A DNA stretch of 42,483 nucleotides from NCBI GenBank assembly GCA_900767915.1, contig CAAGAX010000034.1, forward strand, positions 1-42,483, given 5' to 3'. Both the position numbers and the translations under genes were made by a program. Numbering within the stretch: the stretch's first letter is position 1; the number at the start of each line of letters is the position of its first letter. The stretch is from Acholeplasmatales bacterium. GTDB taxonomy: Bacteria; Bacillota_I; Bacilli_A; Acholeplasmatales; Anaeroplasmataceae. This document shows positions 20,001 to 26,746 of the stretch, piece after piece. The notes under the pieces are model-generated. The model saw only the letters and a list, made by a program, of their open reading frames with translations, ran no database searches and was not told the origin of the DNA.

Positions 20001-22603
20001 ATTATATTACAAAAAGTCAATATGATAAAATAGGTAGTTCCCTTAATATTGATACTAATAATTTAATTTATGCTGCTGGTGCTAAAATACAGATAGGCAA
20101 TCCAGATAATTATAGTGATATAACTGATACAAATAATACTATTTCTGTAGCTAAAAATAATGGCACTTTAACAACAACATCAAAGATTAAAGTTATTGCT
20201 GAAGATGAAACTGTAGAAACAATTTACGATATTAATTTTGTTATTATAGATAATGATACTTATACTTATAGTTTATCAAGTAATGTAAATTTAGGATCAA
20301 CAGGTGGAGATGTTACATTATCATTTGAAACAACAAATCCTAAATTAGAGAATGTTGATTTAACTCCATTTATCACTATTAAAAATGCTAATGTATCTTA
20401 CAATTATTTAACAAATAGAGATGATTTTAAGAAATATTTTTCATTCTATACAACTGGTTTCTATCAAGTTGTAAAAAAACAAGGTGATAAATATGTCGCT
20501 ACTATTAAATTCAGTGTAGATCAATCACTACCATATGGTGATTATACTGTTTCTGTTGATATAGGTACTAATCCTAATATTACTATGACTAAATCTGCAA
20601 ATAGTGAAGCGATTATAGAAAAAATAGAATTTGATCATCAAAGTATTACAGTTACTGATTCTATGGATTCAACAATCCTATTTGGTAGAACATTTAGTGA
20701 TACTGATTTTAATATTGTAAATGAAATTCCTGACTATTTGACTGATTTTAAAATTTCTTCTAATGCAACATATACAATTTCACATGAAATTAAATATACA
20801 ACTAATGGTTTAAGACAATTTGTTGTTACATATACTATTACAGCAGAAGATGAAAAGACAACAAAAACATATACGCATACATTAACTGAAAAAGCTCCAT
20901 TTGAAGGAAACTATGCTACAGTTTATAAGAATGGAAATGATAGCAAAATTAATACATCTGAATATACTTATTCTCATGAAAATGGAACTTATTTAAAAGC
21001 TACAAATTCATTAGATATTTCATTTACTAGAAATGAAGGTGCTCCATCATATAGAATTTATTTTAATTTAAATAATTTCTATATTGATTCTAACACTAAA
21101 TTTGATTTAACTGATGTTACTAATCCAAAAGAAAATCAAGGTAAATCATATTTGATTAGCTCATATGCAGGTTTAACGGCTTCTGTAACAGAAAACTGTG
21201 AATTAGGTACTTATAGCTATCAATACACTTATACTGATGCCCTTGGTAGAGTATTTTATTTCCCAATTGTCAATATTAGAAAAGAATATTCAACTAATTC
21301 TTTGATTTCAAATTTAACATTTATTTCAAGTAACATATCATTAGGCTCAGCTTATACTCATATAAATCCAAGCCATGCTTTTGTTACAAATGAAAATAAT
21401 GAAGATAATAGGACTAAATATCATTATGAAGAAAATGAAAAATATTATAATGGTTTTACAAATAAAGAAGTAACTATTTCTAATGGGGCAATAACATATA
21501 ATGCTCCAGCAAATGCTTCAGGAACAAATTATTATGTTTTAGGTACTGTATCTGATGTTCAATTATCAGATTATGCTCCTACAATGAAGACTGATGAATA
21601 TGCACAAATTTATCAATATACAACACCTGATAAATTAGCTAAATATAATGGAAATCAAACAGAGAGTGATACTTCAATATTAAAAACAGAAGGTAATAGT
21701 ATATTTTACCTATATGTTCCATTCTATACTGATACTAATAATAATAATGTTGAAGATGAAACTGATGAACATGTTGTTTATTTAGTAAAGATGACAATAA
21801 ATAATGGCAAAAAGATTTTATCAACTATTTATAATGCATCTGGTGTTAGTGATAATGATAAGGTAGGAGAATTCCCTAAAGATTCTGAATTAAAGAATAT
21901 TCATAATCTATCATTTACTTCAAATGGTAAAACTTATAAGGTTTCAAAATCAGCTGGTTCAGAGGGTAATGTGTCATTAAATATGAATTACATTGGAAAC
22001 CCTAGTGATGGCCATTTCTGGTATGTATCATATGCTGTATTCTCTGAATCATATATTAATAAGGATGATGATACTACATCAATTAATTTCTATCATATTT
22101 CAATTGTAGATTTAACTAATAATATTTATTTTAAAATTAAAGTAAATACAGATTCTTCATTTGAAAATTCTGCAATTTATCTAACAGTAAGCTATACAAC
22201 ATATGATAAAGGTCAAGAGGTTAAAAATACTTTATCTTGTTATGCTATAAAGCCTACTGCTAAAAATGATGATGGTACTTATACATTTACTACTCAATAC
22301 GATTTAGCGATGCTACCATCTGGTTACTTTAAATTCTATTTAGAACTACCTCATGGCTATAGTGTTACATATACCTCCTCAAAGAATAATAGATTAGCTG
22401 AAAATGATCCTAACTATGAAAATAATAAAGGAAGCTATTTACCACCTTCATCAGTTGTACCTCAGCAAATTGAATTGACATTCAATGTAGAAAAAACAAA
22501 TGATAATTCATCAAATAGTATTTGGGGTGAAGGTACTACCTCAACAGTTACAAAGGAAGCAGTTTTAAAGGATAATACATCTTCAACTAATTCTATAAAT
22601 TAA
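11009..22603 (+). CDS. Giant (3,864-residue) secreted surface protein with GLUG-like beta-helix repeats
   Basis: The largest gene in the window. A lysine-rich start and one hydrophobic segment (about 8-32) ending GEVKAIELD form a signal or anchor. Residues about 130-1,300 are beta-solenoid-like: SGTFDGNGFEIKGLKF at about 137, then several GLUG-like units such as VGGVVGYVGS (about 540), KIGGAVGYID (about 588), SIGGILGAGY and YASGLIGRLL, and units like YVGGIVAYGAS further on. Residues about 1,350-1,650 and 2,030-2,260 are predicted helical, rich in Leu/Lys/Asp. The last third looks like a chain of Ig-like beta domains with a D-x-N-x-N-x-VED calcium-loop-like segment at about 3,575. There is no C-terminal LPxTG, helix or charged tail; an internal FIPQTGK at about 2,295 is not a sorting signal. 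The role is probably adhesin or matrix scaffold, made when c-di-GMP is high. Confidence 0.85.
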   Translation: MKKKMSIRKKVFISSLSLITIISVILTLVFVFSGEVKAIELDRKYGKYDSNQSIYDEKTTNSTNYISMTDAAKETNLSKKIITISTAEELYLFSNKCDPYDKSYNEAFLGYSYKLLNNIDCSTSSGNFVPIGYNIPFSGTFDGNGFEIKGLKFINLVSGNENAKKYMYSNDNDKVYSIQYFAMFSKNAGTITKLGLISPLIVLSYTPKGNAYIAPLVGENTGTVNCCYHKMLESNDENSSGISSQGGFFISGLVSINRDKGSITSVYSAVTILSQTSSTEVLTQAEIVNENSGTITEAYFYDETITKYTKENNKVSIDFDSSKVSNNLKDADHPGVYCESLSKLTEEFNESDNFYTLNDYNAEIQAYLKDSNGEFIYETPILRGIKADDGKTFTIKNANEFLYMYELFNLNSNFASKLFTYNIANDIDMSLMGAPEVTTQISATIKSSSDTDHKTIFNAPINDYYVTNMGIDCYGLFPWFSGSLSNIDIVLGTSSNAYSFTPKESNNKKAYGALVGYLDGGKIDNCNVYINTSFNDNINEYSVGGVVGYVGSIDNKTIGTISNTVVNGTINTISDTTASTTNNFSKIGGAVGYIDYTTGTITNVLSTVNLTSNSKCNLSIGGILGAGYINHFNNNQYGKKVDSTLYGNIKINGSFKYASGLIGRLLGVTNQIDLLTNYGSIAVNSTSTDESYLSGLINVDIIKSSAIESVSSLPLNNNGEYLFYASQLNSDCNITIAGKNINMHFTNGLNINTKNGFTSKISGLFNSTSKSGNTSNLLLNNISNFSGLVNSICDVNSSSMVYLDTVLNSKNYTFTTNNTIDSSIMVSSVANGKNINFLDIRNNGNLSFDLNHQTTKENNNNPNLIVNGVFEELSLNTSANKIYNAGNITVKDTKISSVPTNYININIYLSGICYKNLAVLTDNTQNPLKPEYDNTNIGSLNDVINNGMLLVTSENNDSNITTYIDNGNGSTTKADQSNVKNRLNGNVYLSGICYLNSGIISNGFNLANLELDAFSRASNTIYAIGGIASYLDGEYAQIRDSANDGTLQAINMAYANSTTNYAKMYIGGIVALNNKNPNNVEAIIAFTINYGTLVGYNGTVNVDRKSIGKLSCYVGGIVAYGASNIINVVNYGEIYGTEVVSSIVAGLDMSIYNNIKFNLANTINYGKVYLLEKFHFIGNKLICAKFSDSDIINNPNSALKYTSNGIYNEQFKYYYYLGSMFGIVNFGSGTTAQPNIRYVINFYNAPIVQSGNQINIPSTEIDTKTFITVYGSTDTFGGGSIKYAPMTNVSDNLGNIGVFSSDFIFRKAINKSNDAVDFSKYITDNYIADFYEFVRFDKVNDVLLDKIGWRNIAYVNAAEILAKNVKLMSNFVTKDNLNKTNSNSIFETKIFETTTWINNIDSTIISEFLSLAMESNELAKDDYVSIIQELFFGNYKSSITATIKNDFINKLMEFYSEKTPEEYKELLQSLLYDELLAKIISGQNNDYAAVQTKIVDLLSKATTTELRNTLTDYLNMLINDDNSSILAKMFDNDTDNYYLQKKVDLINTLLANYSDDAISTMAKDILSSSSTDSSVNLKAYNYLSKELNSNLASSIYSIMIASKNTSNDYLALLNRAFKKYDISNMLTSINEFDSTNYSDSEKVKINIRENDSSGNTVITEKEIDYTYINGTKITYGKDYSDLWNILKNNAKFQELLKNKYFKERTDPTSSEKFSGLIAKATEYNNTYQSNDGPSYLNSDDLNAKNGLIQINNVEGTINNRFIYTPDSVNTTATYYYGPFNKNGELFSVASLNDKNKIIGKDIYNAYNTTKIEDFYAPVFISTNENITKDHVAASNTTSDNQKIYPFYWHNGPDSGKDAYNQWVTDYILNGQHSGNIVNILLKNQNLGDYIVDGYDFSPDYKPTINKDIATKNGLVTINGTNTELTLAIKKELTYTEKDDGTHESFNNDGNTYYYTHPYKEYYLKGYISTSIYTGIWYITSNWVSGGKNVGCYLMSQYDTNNNNNHQINGYRGVQTTQYTYYTMDDLAKLDGVRTKSIDDPTAKDSTEIAIISALITDLLAKDTDNSVKNIFVKAIADYASKNDISLANANVLSKALNNTFASKAISEVFTLASIDKLKAINYKNNSESNITNLYEKFSDVVKSVNVTNRENLIYAGATDKEKFKKILLATLTDLTGYNNPDGKEITNYDFTYMLYRYIDYLKTNGISDDDIADYIASNQTDLEILTNLSNTDWKSYIDMYDGNADGSDSGIGYNSSTDLKKLYDKLNAQKETISGDTPYVPSNYALPISSESEDFIPQTGKTNVSLSTGTKQVSNATTQKANTNNIGYYVGDELKSYKETSISYDKFYYPNTSDQSIDLDSQNQNTYPSPSKEIRDYLKKKIVDSDINGNYLLRIASSQQYINGCPTNEGNLTYVKNGRVGNYSGDILLPKRTIWVAPVKVGVFKFVIVNPESTKTSFSVHRLIRSTAKNYSSYFTEAKSILTFNELLFPGKAYYFEIPITQEDINKGYEYAISGGDSKKPYVAYIDMGTSGNDASNSKYPNLSTIESNYTTNYLNHSLVNSNSTLSKFGLYLASNFITQVYPTKDQTTIPTSIPVTKPSILLIRALSGSVTIKGSTTYTYKDPNAAETDTGTEITIEKVSKSFNNDGYRAFYLSGGEYKIEASTDCTITDILLVDKEAKFNLSNSDNKDTISIKSGKDKESLLLYNGASYTDLNSFKINLNETTNRNNIITTLATIYGTYFTEQDKYKLFKQSYITIDKDFIKSLVVADNDKKDSVLDKLIQKLSFSDLAHLLGSVNDKNFKENIMSEIVKIVNKNTDPSKYSSIEKYIIAAYLGDNYLDCSNQLTKSKLYSLLKTYSNGEYQFIKNDTTIEPEIFISFINHLGGNADIEGYGIFALASSQGIKNGKFIPDNLTLSDLDNEYLKLDNEKSSWRGGTSDNINERTPGSVNYHFYVSMKQLKKSISTAIIEMDLTDNTNTLFANSNQITNNGSTGTITYYITKSQYDKIGSSLNIDTNNLIYAAGAKIQIGNPDNYSDITDTNNTISVAKNNGTLTTTSKIKVIAEDETVETIYDINFVIIDNDTYTYSLSSNVNLGSTGGDVTLSFETTNPKLENVDLTPFITIKNANVSYNYLTNRDDFKKYFSFYTTGFYQVVKKQGDKYVATIKFSVDQSLPYGDYTVSVDIGTNPNITMTKSANSEAIIEKIEFDHQSITVTDSMDSTILFGRTFSDTDFNIVNEIPDYLTDFKISSNATYTISHEIKYTTNGLRQFVVTYTITAEDEKTTKTYTHTLTEKAPFEGNYATVYKNGNDSKINTSEYTYSHENGTYLKATNSLDISFTRNEGAPSYRIYFNLNNFYIDSNTKFDLTDVTNPKENQGKSYLISSYAGLTASVTENCELGTYSYQYTYTDALGRVFYFPIVNIRKEYSTNSLISNLTFISSNISLGSAYTHINPSHAFVTNENNEDNRTKYHYEENEKYYNGFTNKEVTISNGAITYNAPANASGTNYYVLGTVSDVQLSDYAPTMKTDEYAQIYQYTTPDKLAKYNGNQTESDTSILKTEGNSIFYLYVPFYTDTNNNNVEDETDEHVVYLVKMTINNGKKILSTIYNASGVSDNDKVGEFPKDSELKNIHNLSFTSNGKTYKVSKSAGSEGNVSLNMNYIGNPSDGHFWYVSYAVFSESYINKDDDTTSINFYHISIVDLTNNIYFKIKVNTDSSFENSAIYLTVSYTTYDKGQEVKNTLSCYAIKPTAKNDDGTYTFTTQYDLAMLPSGYFKFYLELPHGYSVTYTSSKNNRLAENDPNYENNKGSYLPPSSVVPQQIELTFNVEKTNDNSSNSIWGEGTTSTVTKEAVLKDNTSSTNSIN
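13728..13990 (+). repeat. Internal direct repeat in the giant gene (240-base period)
   Basis: A 23-base identical string beginning TTTATTTATCAGG occurs at 13728-13750 and again at 13968-13990. It encodes YLSGICY in both places, 80 codons apart. The flanking residues are related but diverged, so this is a short trace of tandem duplication in the beta-helix region. Confidence 0.75.
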
Positions 22604-22604
22604 T

Positions 22605-22648
22605 AACAAAAAAGAACGATGGGTTTTAAATTCATCGTCTTTTTTGTT
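22605..22648. terminator. Bidirectional terminator between the giant gene and dusB
   Basis: AACAAAAAAGAACGATG pairs with CATCGTCTTTTTTGTT (one bulged A). The A-run on the left and T-run on the right let it terminate transcription from both sides, which fits the convergent giant gene (plus) and dusB (minus). Confidence 0.88.
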
Positions 22649-22691
22649 ATTTAAAAAAAAGCATTAGAAGTATTCCCCCTAATGCCCTAAA

Positions 22692-23663
22692 CTACACATT
22701 TAAATATTCCTTTAAAATTCTAATAACCTCATTAAAATCAGTCTCTCTATTACACAAATCCTTAACCTTACTACTACCAGGCATACCCTTCAAATACCAA
22801 GAAACATGACTCCTCATTTCAAGCATCGCAAGCTTCATACCCTTAAGCTCTAGCAAAAGATTATATTGCTTAATAATTGTATTAAAAACCTCTAAATTAC
22901 TAGGTCTATTTATAATCCTACCATTATCAAAAAATTCATTCAATTCCCTAAAAATAAAAGGATTCCCTAAAGCTCCTCTACCTATAGCAACTGCATCACA
23001 CCCAGTTTCTTCTAGCATTCTCTTAGCAGATTCAATATCAACAACATCTCCATTGCCAACAACAGGAATAGAAACACTCTCCTTAACCTTCCTAATCCAA
23101 TTCCAGTCAGCCTTACCAGTATACATCTGACTTCTAGTCCTACCATGAACAGTAATCATAGAAGCTCCAGCCTTCTCAATCATTTTCGCATTCTCACAAC
23201 AATTAATATGCTCACTATCCCAGCCAATTCTAATCTTCACAGAAACAGGCTTTTTAACTGCTTTAACAACACTAGAGGTAATCTCATACACCTTATTAGG
23301 ATCCTGAAGTAAATTTGCCCCAGCTAAAGCCTTTTTAGCTACCTTATTAACAGGACAACCCATATTAATATCAATAATATCAGCATCACTATATTTATCA
23401 ATATAAATAGCTGCGTTAACTAATGATTCAACATCAGCCCCAAATATCTGCATACTAATAGGATGCTCCAAAGAACTAACCTTTGTCATATTGATAGTTT
23501 TTTCATTCTTAAACCCTAAGGCCTTATCACTAATCATTTCAGCCATAACAAGTCCGGCACCCATTTCCTTACAAATGATTCTAAAAGCTTCATTTGTAAC
23601 ACCAGCCATAGGTGCTAAAACAAACCTATTAGGAATAATAACATCTCTAATCTTCCATTCCAT
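22692..23663 (-). CDS. dusB: tRNA-dihydrouridine synthase (Dus family, DusB-like)
   Basis: Flavoenzyme that reduces uridine to dihydrouridine in tRNA. The 323-residue TIM barrel starts with RFVLAPMAGVTNEAFR (FMN site). It has the catalytic Cys in DINMGCPVNKV, then KIRIGWD, TVHGRTRSQMYTGKADW, PVVGNGDV and AIGRGALGNPFIF, all Dus hallmarks. AGAGGAAA precedes the ATG and lies inside maf, with which it overlaps by 17 bases. In Bacillus the homologue (yacF) sits directly before lysS; here lysS is about 6 kb away on the other strand. Confidence 0.95.
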   Translation of the reverse strand: MEWKIRDVIIPNRFVLAPMAGVTNEAFRIICKEMGAGLVMAEMISDKALGFKNEKTINMTKVSSLEHPISMQIFGADVESLVNAAIYIDKYSDADIIDINMGCPVNKVAKKALAGANLLQDPNKVYEITSSVVKAVKKPVSVKIRIGWDSEHINCCENAKMIEKAGASMITVHGRTRSQMYTGKADWNWIRKVKESVSIPVVGNGDVVDIESAKRMLEETGCDAVAIGRGALGNPFIFRELNEFFDNGRIINRPSNLEVFNTIIKQYNLLLELKGMKLAMLEMRSHVSWYLKGMPGSSKVKDLCNRETDFNEVIRILKEYLNV

Positions 23664-24216
23664 AAATTTCCTCTAATATATCCTTAAGCTTTTCAGTAGG
23701 TAGTCCAATAATATTATTTAATGATCCCTCAATATGATTAATTAATGCTCTACCAATACCTTGAATAGCATAGCTACCTGCTTTTCCATAGCATTCACCA
23801 CTAGAAACATACGCAAGTATCTCATCATGAGAAAGATTTTTAAAATAAACATTAGAAACTTCTACAAAATTATATACCTTATTTTTATATATAACTCCAA
23901 CACCACTCATAACCTGATGCTCTTTCCCATTTAAAGCCTCTAGCATATTAATTGCGTTATTCTCATCTTTAGGCTTACCAAAAATCTTATTATCTAATAC
24001 TACAATAGTATCACAGCCAATAAGAATCTTACCATAATCCTCATCCTTATTAATAGAAGCCTTTAATAAACCTAATCTCTTAACATTATCATAAGGAGTT
24101 AAGCTATCATCCATAGTCTCATCTACATTAAAGGACTTTATTTCAAAATTATACCCCATTTTACTTAATAATTCTTTTCTTCTAGGGCTTGTACTTTTTA
24201 ATATAATACTCTTCAT
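23647..24216 (-). CDS. maf: Maf-family nucleotide pyrophosphatase (septum formation inhibitor-like)
   Basis: Hydrolyses non-canonical or methylated nucleoside triphosphates to monophosphates and is linked to division arrest. The 189-residue protein has the Maf start ILKSTSPRRKELL, the central GCDTIVVLDNKIFGKPKD motif, and YAIQGIGRALINHIEGS near the end. The ATG at 24216 is used because GGTGAAG lies five bases upstream; a TTG four codons earlier is within that site. It is co-transcribed with dusB. The promoter region is shared with divergent spoIIE. Confidence 0.93.
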   Translation of the reverse strand: MKSIILKSTSPRRKELLSKMGYNFEIKSFNVDETMDDSLTPYDNVKRLGLLKASINKDEDYGKILIGCDTIVVLDNKIFGKPKDENNAINMLEALNGKEHQVMSGVGVIYKNKVYNFVEVSNVYFKNLSHDEILAYVSSGECYGKAGSYAIQGIGRALINHIEGSLNNIIGLPTEKLKDILEEIYGMED

Positions 24217-24233
24217 TATCTTCACCAAAAGTT

Positions 24234-24262
24234 ATTATATCAAAATGAATATTAAAATTCCA
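24234..24262 (-). promoter_or_regulatory. Predicted extended -10 promoter for maf-dusB
   Basis: On the minus strand TGaTATAAT has its -10 at 24239-24234, with a weak -35 (TGGAAT) 17 bases upstream. The maf ATG lies 18 bases downstream of the -10. Confidence 0.5.
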
Positions 24263-24303
24263 CAAAATATAACAATATATGCTTAATAATATTAATTCTA
24301 AAT

Positions 24304-24336
24304 ATGACAATATATTTATATCTATTATTCTATAAT
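24304..24336 (+). promoter_or_regulatory. Possible Spo0A-type promoter of spoIIE (21-base spacer)
   Basis: TATAAT at 24331-24336 has no -35 at the usual 17 bases. ATGACA at 24304-24309 lies 21 bases upstream. In Bacillus, spoIIE and spoIIG promoters have about 21-22-base spacers and need Spo0A bound over the -35. TATGACA here matches the 0A box (TTCGACA) at five of seven positions. The match is suggestive only. Confidence 0.4.
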
Positions 24337-24353
24337 CAAAATAGGTGTTTAAA

Positions 24354-26300
24354 ATGAGAAGAATAATAATAGAAATACTAAGATTAACCTTTTATCTATC
24401 TATATTAATATATTTTCCAGATGATATAAAAATGCTATTAATAATATTATTACTAATACTATATTCTTATAATAAAAGAATAATACTATTAATATTTTTA
24501 ATAATGCTATTATTTATATCTTTAATAAATAAGCTAATACTAGCTTCATTAATATTATTATATTTTATATTAAATAAAATAATCAAAAAGAAAAGATATT
24601 ATTCTCTAATAATATTTATAGGAAGTCTATTAATACTATCAATAGCATATACAATATTAAATCTCTTTACTATTAATAATCTTTATTCCTACTTACTAAT
24701 ACTATTATTCTACCTAATATCTAATTTAAATATAAAATACTATAAAAATACCTCATTTATAATAAATCCTACTCTATTCCATCTATTATTATCATTATGC
24801 TATTTAACATTTATAACTATCTATTCTCCTAATGATTTCTTATATTCCTATTTCTTTTTATCTAGCTTTTTACTATTTAATAATTTCTATATATTATTAC
24901 TATCATCATATAGTCTTCTTTTATATTATGCTTATTATCATATTCTAAATTTAAAATTAATTTATCAACAAATCTATGGAGTATTTCCAGTATTATTCTA
25001 TTTTAATATTGAATATTCTCATTTAAGCTTTATTTATTTCATAATATTAATACCTATAATGTATATACCTTTATTTTTAAATAAAAGAAATAATTTCATC
25101 TATAGCTCAGTTGATTCAATATTATATGTATTAGATGATTATTCAAAGCTATTAAATAAAGAGGTAAATAATATAGAAATAAATAAAAAGCTAAGAGAAG
25201 AACGTCTAAATGAAATAAATACTACTATATGTACTAAATGTAATAGAAATACTCCTTGTAAGCTTGATATTAAAAGAAGAATTCCTTATTTATCATCAGC
25301 AATTGCTTATAATGATAATAATATCTATAATTGCCCTAGCTATTCATCATTTTATTTAAAGGAATCTAGCTATAAACCAACAAGCTTTCAATCAAGCTTT
25401 ATTTCTAAATTAAAAGAAGAGCTATCAGGAATATATCATCAAGAATATTATAATAAAAAGGAATATAATAAATTAATAAATACATTATCATTTTATTCTA
25501 TAGATATATTAGAAATAAAAAGCTTAGATATATCATCATTATTTTTAGAATTAAAAATAAAGATGAATAAAAAAATAAATATTGAATTTTTATTATTAAT
25601 AATAAAACCAATATTTAAAGAAAATATAACTATATCATTAAAAGAGGATATATTATATATTTATAAGCAACCAAGATGTAAAATAATATTCTCTCATAGA
25701 ATATTATCTAAAAATGATAATCTAATAAGTGGTGATAATTATTTTATAAAAAAGTTACCAAATGAATCAATGATATTTGCGTTAAGTGATGGAATGGGAA
25801 ATGGTCATAAAGCTTATAAGGAATCTACACATACCTTAGATTTACTTAAGCATTTATTAGAATATAATTTAACAATTGAATCAACCTTATCTTTATTAGG
25901 AAACATATCTAGCCTAAGGCTAGATTATGATTCCTATGCTACTTTAGATTTATTAAAATTAAATATATCTACTATGCAGCTATATTTATATAAAATTGGA
26001 TCTACTAATACCTATTTAATAAGAGGTAATGATATATTTTGTTATGAAAATCATACACTACCATTAAATTTAGATGTATCACAATCTAGTTATAATATAG
26101 AATTCTTTATTAATGATATTATATTATTAATGTCAGATGGAATAGCTGATTTTATTACAAGGGATATATTATTTAAATTATCTATAAATAATAATCCAGA
26201 TGTAATAATAGATAATATTATTAATTATATTCAAAAAAAAGAAGGCAACATCCTAAAGGATGATGCCTCAATAATAGCTATAAAGATTAAGCCTTATTAA
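24354..26300 (+). CDS. spoIIE: Stage II sporulation protein E (SpoIIE), serine phosphatase
   Basis: Membrane-bound PP2C-type phosphatase that dephosphorylates SpoIIAA and so activates sigma-F in the forespore. It has 648 residues, against about 830 in Bacillus. The first 220 or so form a dense set of transmembrane helices. A central segment has a cysteine cluster (CTKCNRNTPCK and a later NCPSY, about 292-335) typical of SpoIIE. The C-terminal PP2C domain has SGDNYF (about 458-463), SDGMGNGHKA (Asp479), MSDGIADF (Asp595) and LKDDAS (Asp636/637), the metal-binding aspartates. The ATG at 24354 follows AGGTG; a GTG nine bases earlier is part of that site. Its end overlaps the convergent thioesterase by 14 bases. 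Confidence 0.93.
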   Translation: MRRIIIEILRLTFYLSILIYFPDDIKMLLIILLLILYSYNKRIILLIFLIMLLFISLINKLILASLILLYFILNKIIKKKRYYSLIIFIGSLLILSIAYTILNLFTINNLYSYLLILLFYLISNLNIKYYKNTSFIINPTLFHLLLSLCYLTFITIYSPNDFLYSYFFLSSFLLFNNFYILLLSSYSLLLYYAYYHILNLKLIYQQIYGVFPVLFYFNIEYSHLSFIYFIILIPIMYIPLFLNKRNNFIYSSVDSILYVLDDYSKLLNKEVNNIEINKKLREERLNEINTTICTKCNRNTPCKLDIKRRIPYLSSAIAYNDNNIYNCPSYSSFYLKESSYKPTSFQSSFISKLKEELSGIYHQEYYNKKEYNKLINTLSFYSIDILEIKSLDISSLFLELKIKMNKKINIEFLLLIIKPIFKENITISLKEDILYIYKQPRCKIIFSHRILSKNDNLISGDNYFIKKLPNESMIFALSDGMGNGHKAYKESTHTLDLLKHLLEYNLTIESTLSLLGNISSLRLDYDSYATLDLLKLNISTMQLYLYKIGSTNTYLIRGNDIFCYENHTLPLNLDVSQSSYNIEFFINDIILLMSDGIADFITRDILFKLSINNNPDVIIDNIINYIQKKEGNILKDDASIIAIKIKPY

Positions 26301-26694
26301 CATTTTCTAATAATAAATTATACCAATTAATATTTTCTTTTTTAATAGAAATAACCTTACCATCCTTTAATAAGCAATGCTTAGAATGACCAGTAAAGCA
26401 TATTTCATTATTACTATTAATTATTTCATATTCAAATTCAAATTTAACTGGAGTAACAACAGTCATAATAATATTAATATTAATTATTTCATCAAATAAT
26501 ATAGATTTTTTATATCTACATTCTATTTCTAATACAGGAGATACAATACCAATATCTTCAAGCATTTTATATGATACTCCAATATTATCTAAATAATATA
26601 TTCTTGCTTCTTCTAAATATTTTAAATAATTAGCATGATGAATTACCTTCATTTGATCTGTTTCATGATAATAGGTTTTTCTTTTATAAATCAT
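26287..26694 (-). CDS. Acyl-CoA thioesterase, 4HBT hot-dog family (YbgC-like)
   Basis: A 135-residue single hot-dog-fold protein. The N-terminal YYHETDQMKVIHHANYLKYLEEAR matches the YbgC/4-hydroxybenzoyl-CoA thioesterase signature (D-x-x-x-V-x-H-N/A-Y-x-x-x-x-E-A-R), with the catalytic Asp and the following His present. These enzymes cleave short-chain or aromatic acyl-CoAs in the cytosol; the substrate cannot be told here. GAGGT precedes the ATG. It is inserted between spoIIE and yabP on the opposite strand. Confidence 0.88.
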   Translation of the reverse strand: MIYKRKTYYHETDQMKVIHHANYLKYLEEARIYYLDNIGVSYKMLEDIGIVSPVLEIECRYKKSILFDEIININIIMTVVTPVKFEFEYEIINSNNEICFTGHSKHCLLKDGKVISIKKENINWYNLLLENVNKA

Positions 26695-26703
26695 AATTAT
26701 ACC

Positions 26704-26732
26704 TCATATATTCTTTATTATAATCATATAAT
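26704..26732 (+). promoter_or_regulatory. Possible sigma-E promoter of yabP-yabQ
   Basis: TCATATA at 26704-26710, then 14 bases, then CATATAAT at 26725-26732 resembles the sigma-E consensus (TCATATT, 13-15 bases, CATACAnT). In Bacillus yabP-yabQ are sigma-E genes. The expected start point would leave a very short leader, with GGTGA almost at its 5' end. A sigma-A type TATAAT at 26719-26724 without a good -35 is the alternative. Confidence 0.35.
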
Positions 26733-26746
26733 CAATTGGTGATTAT

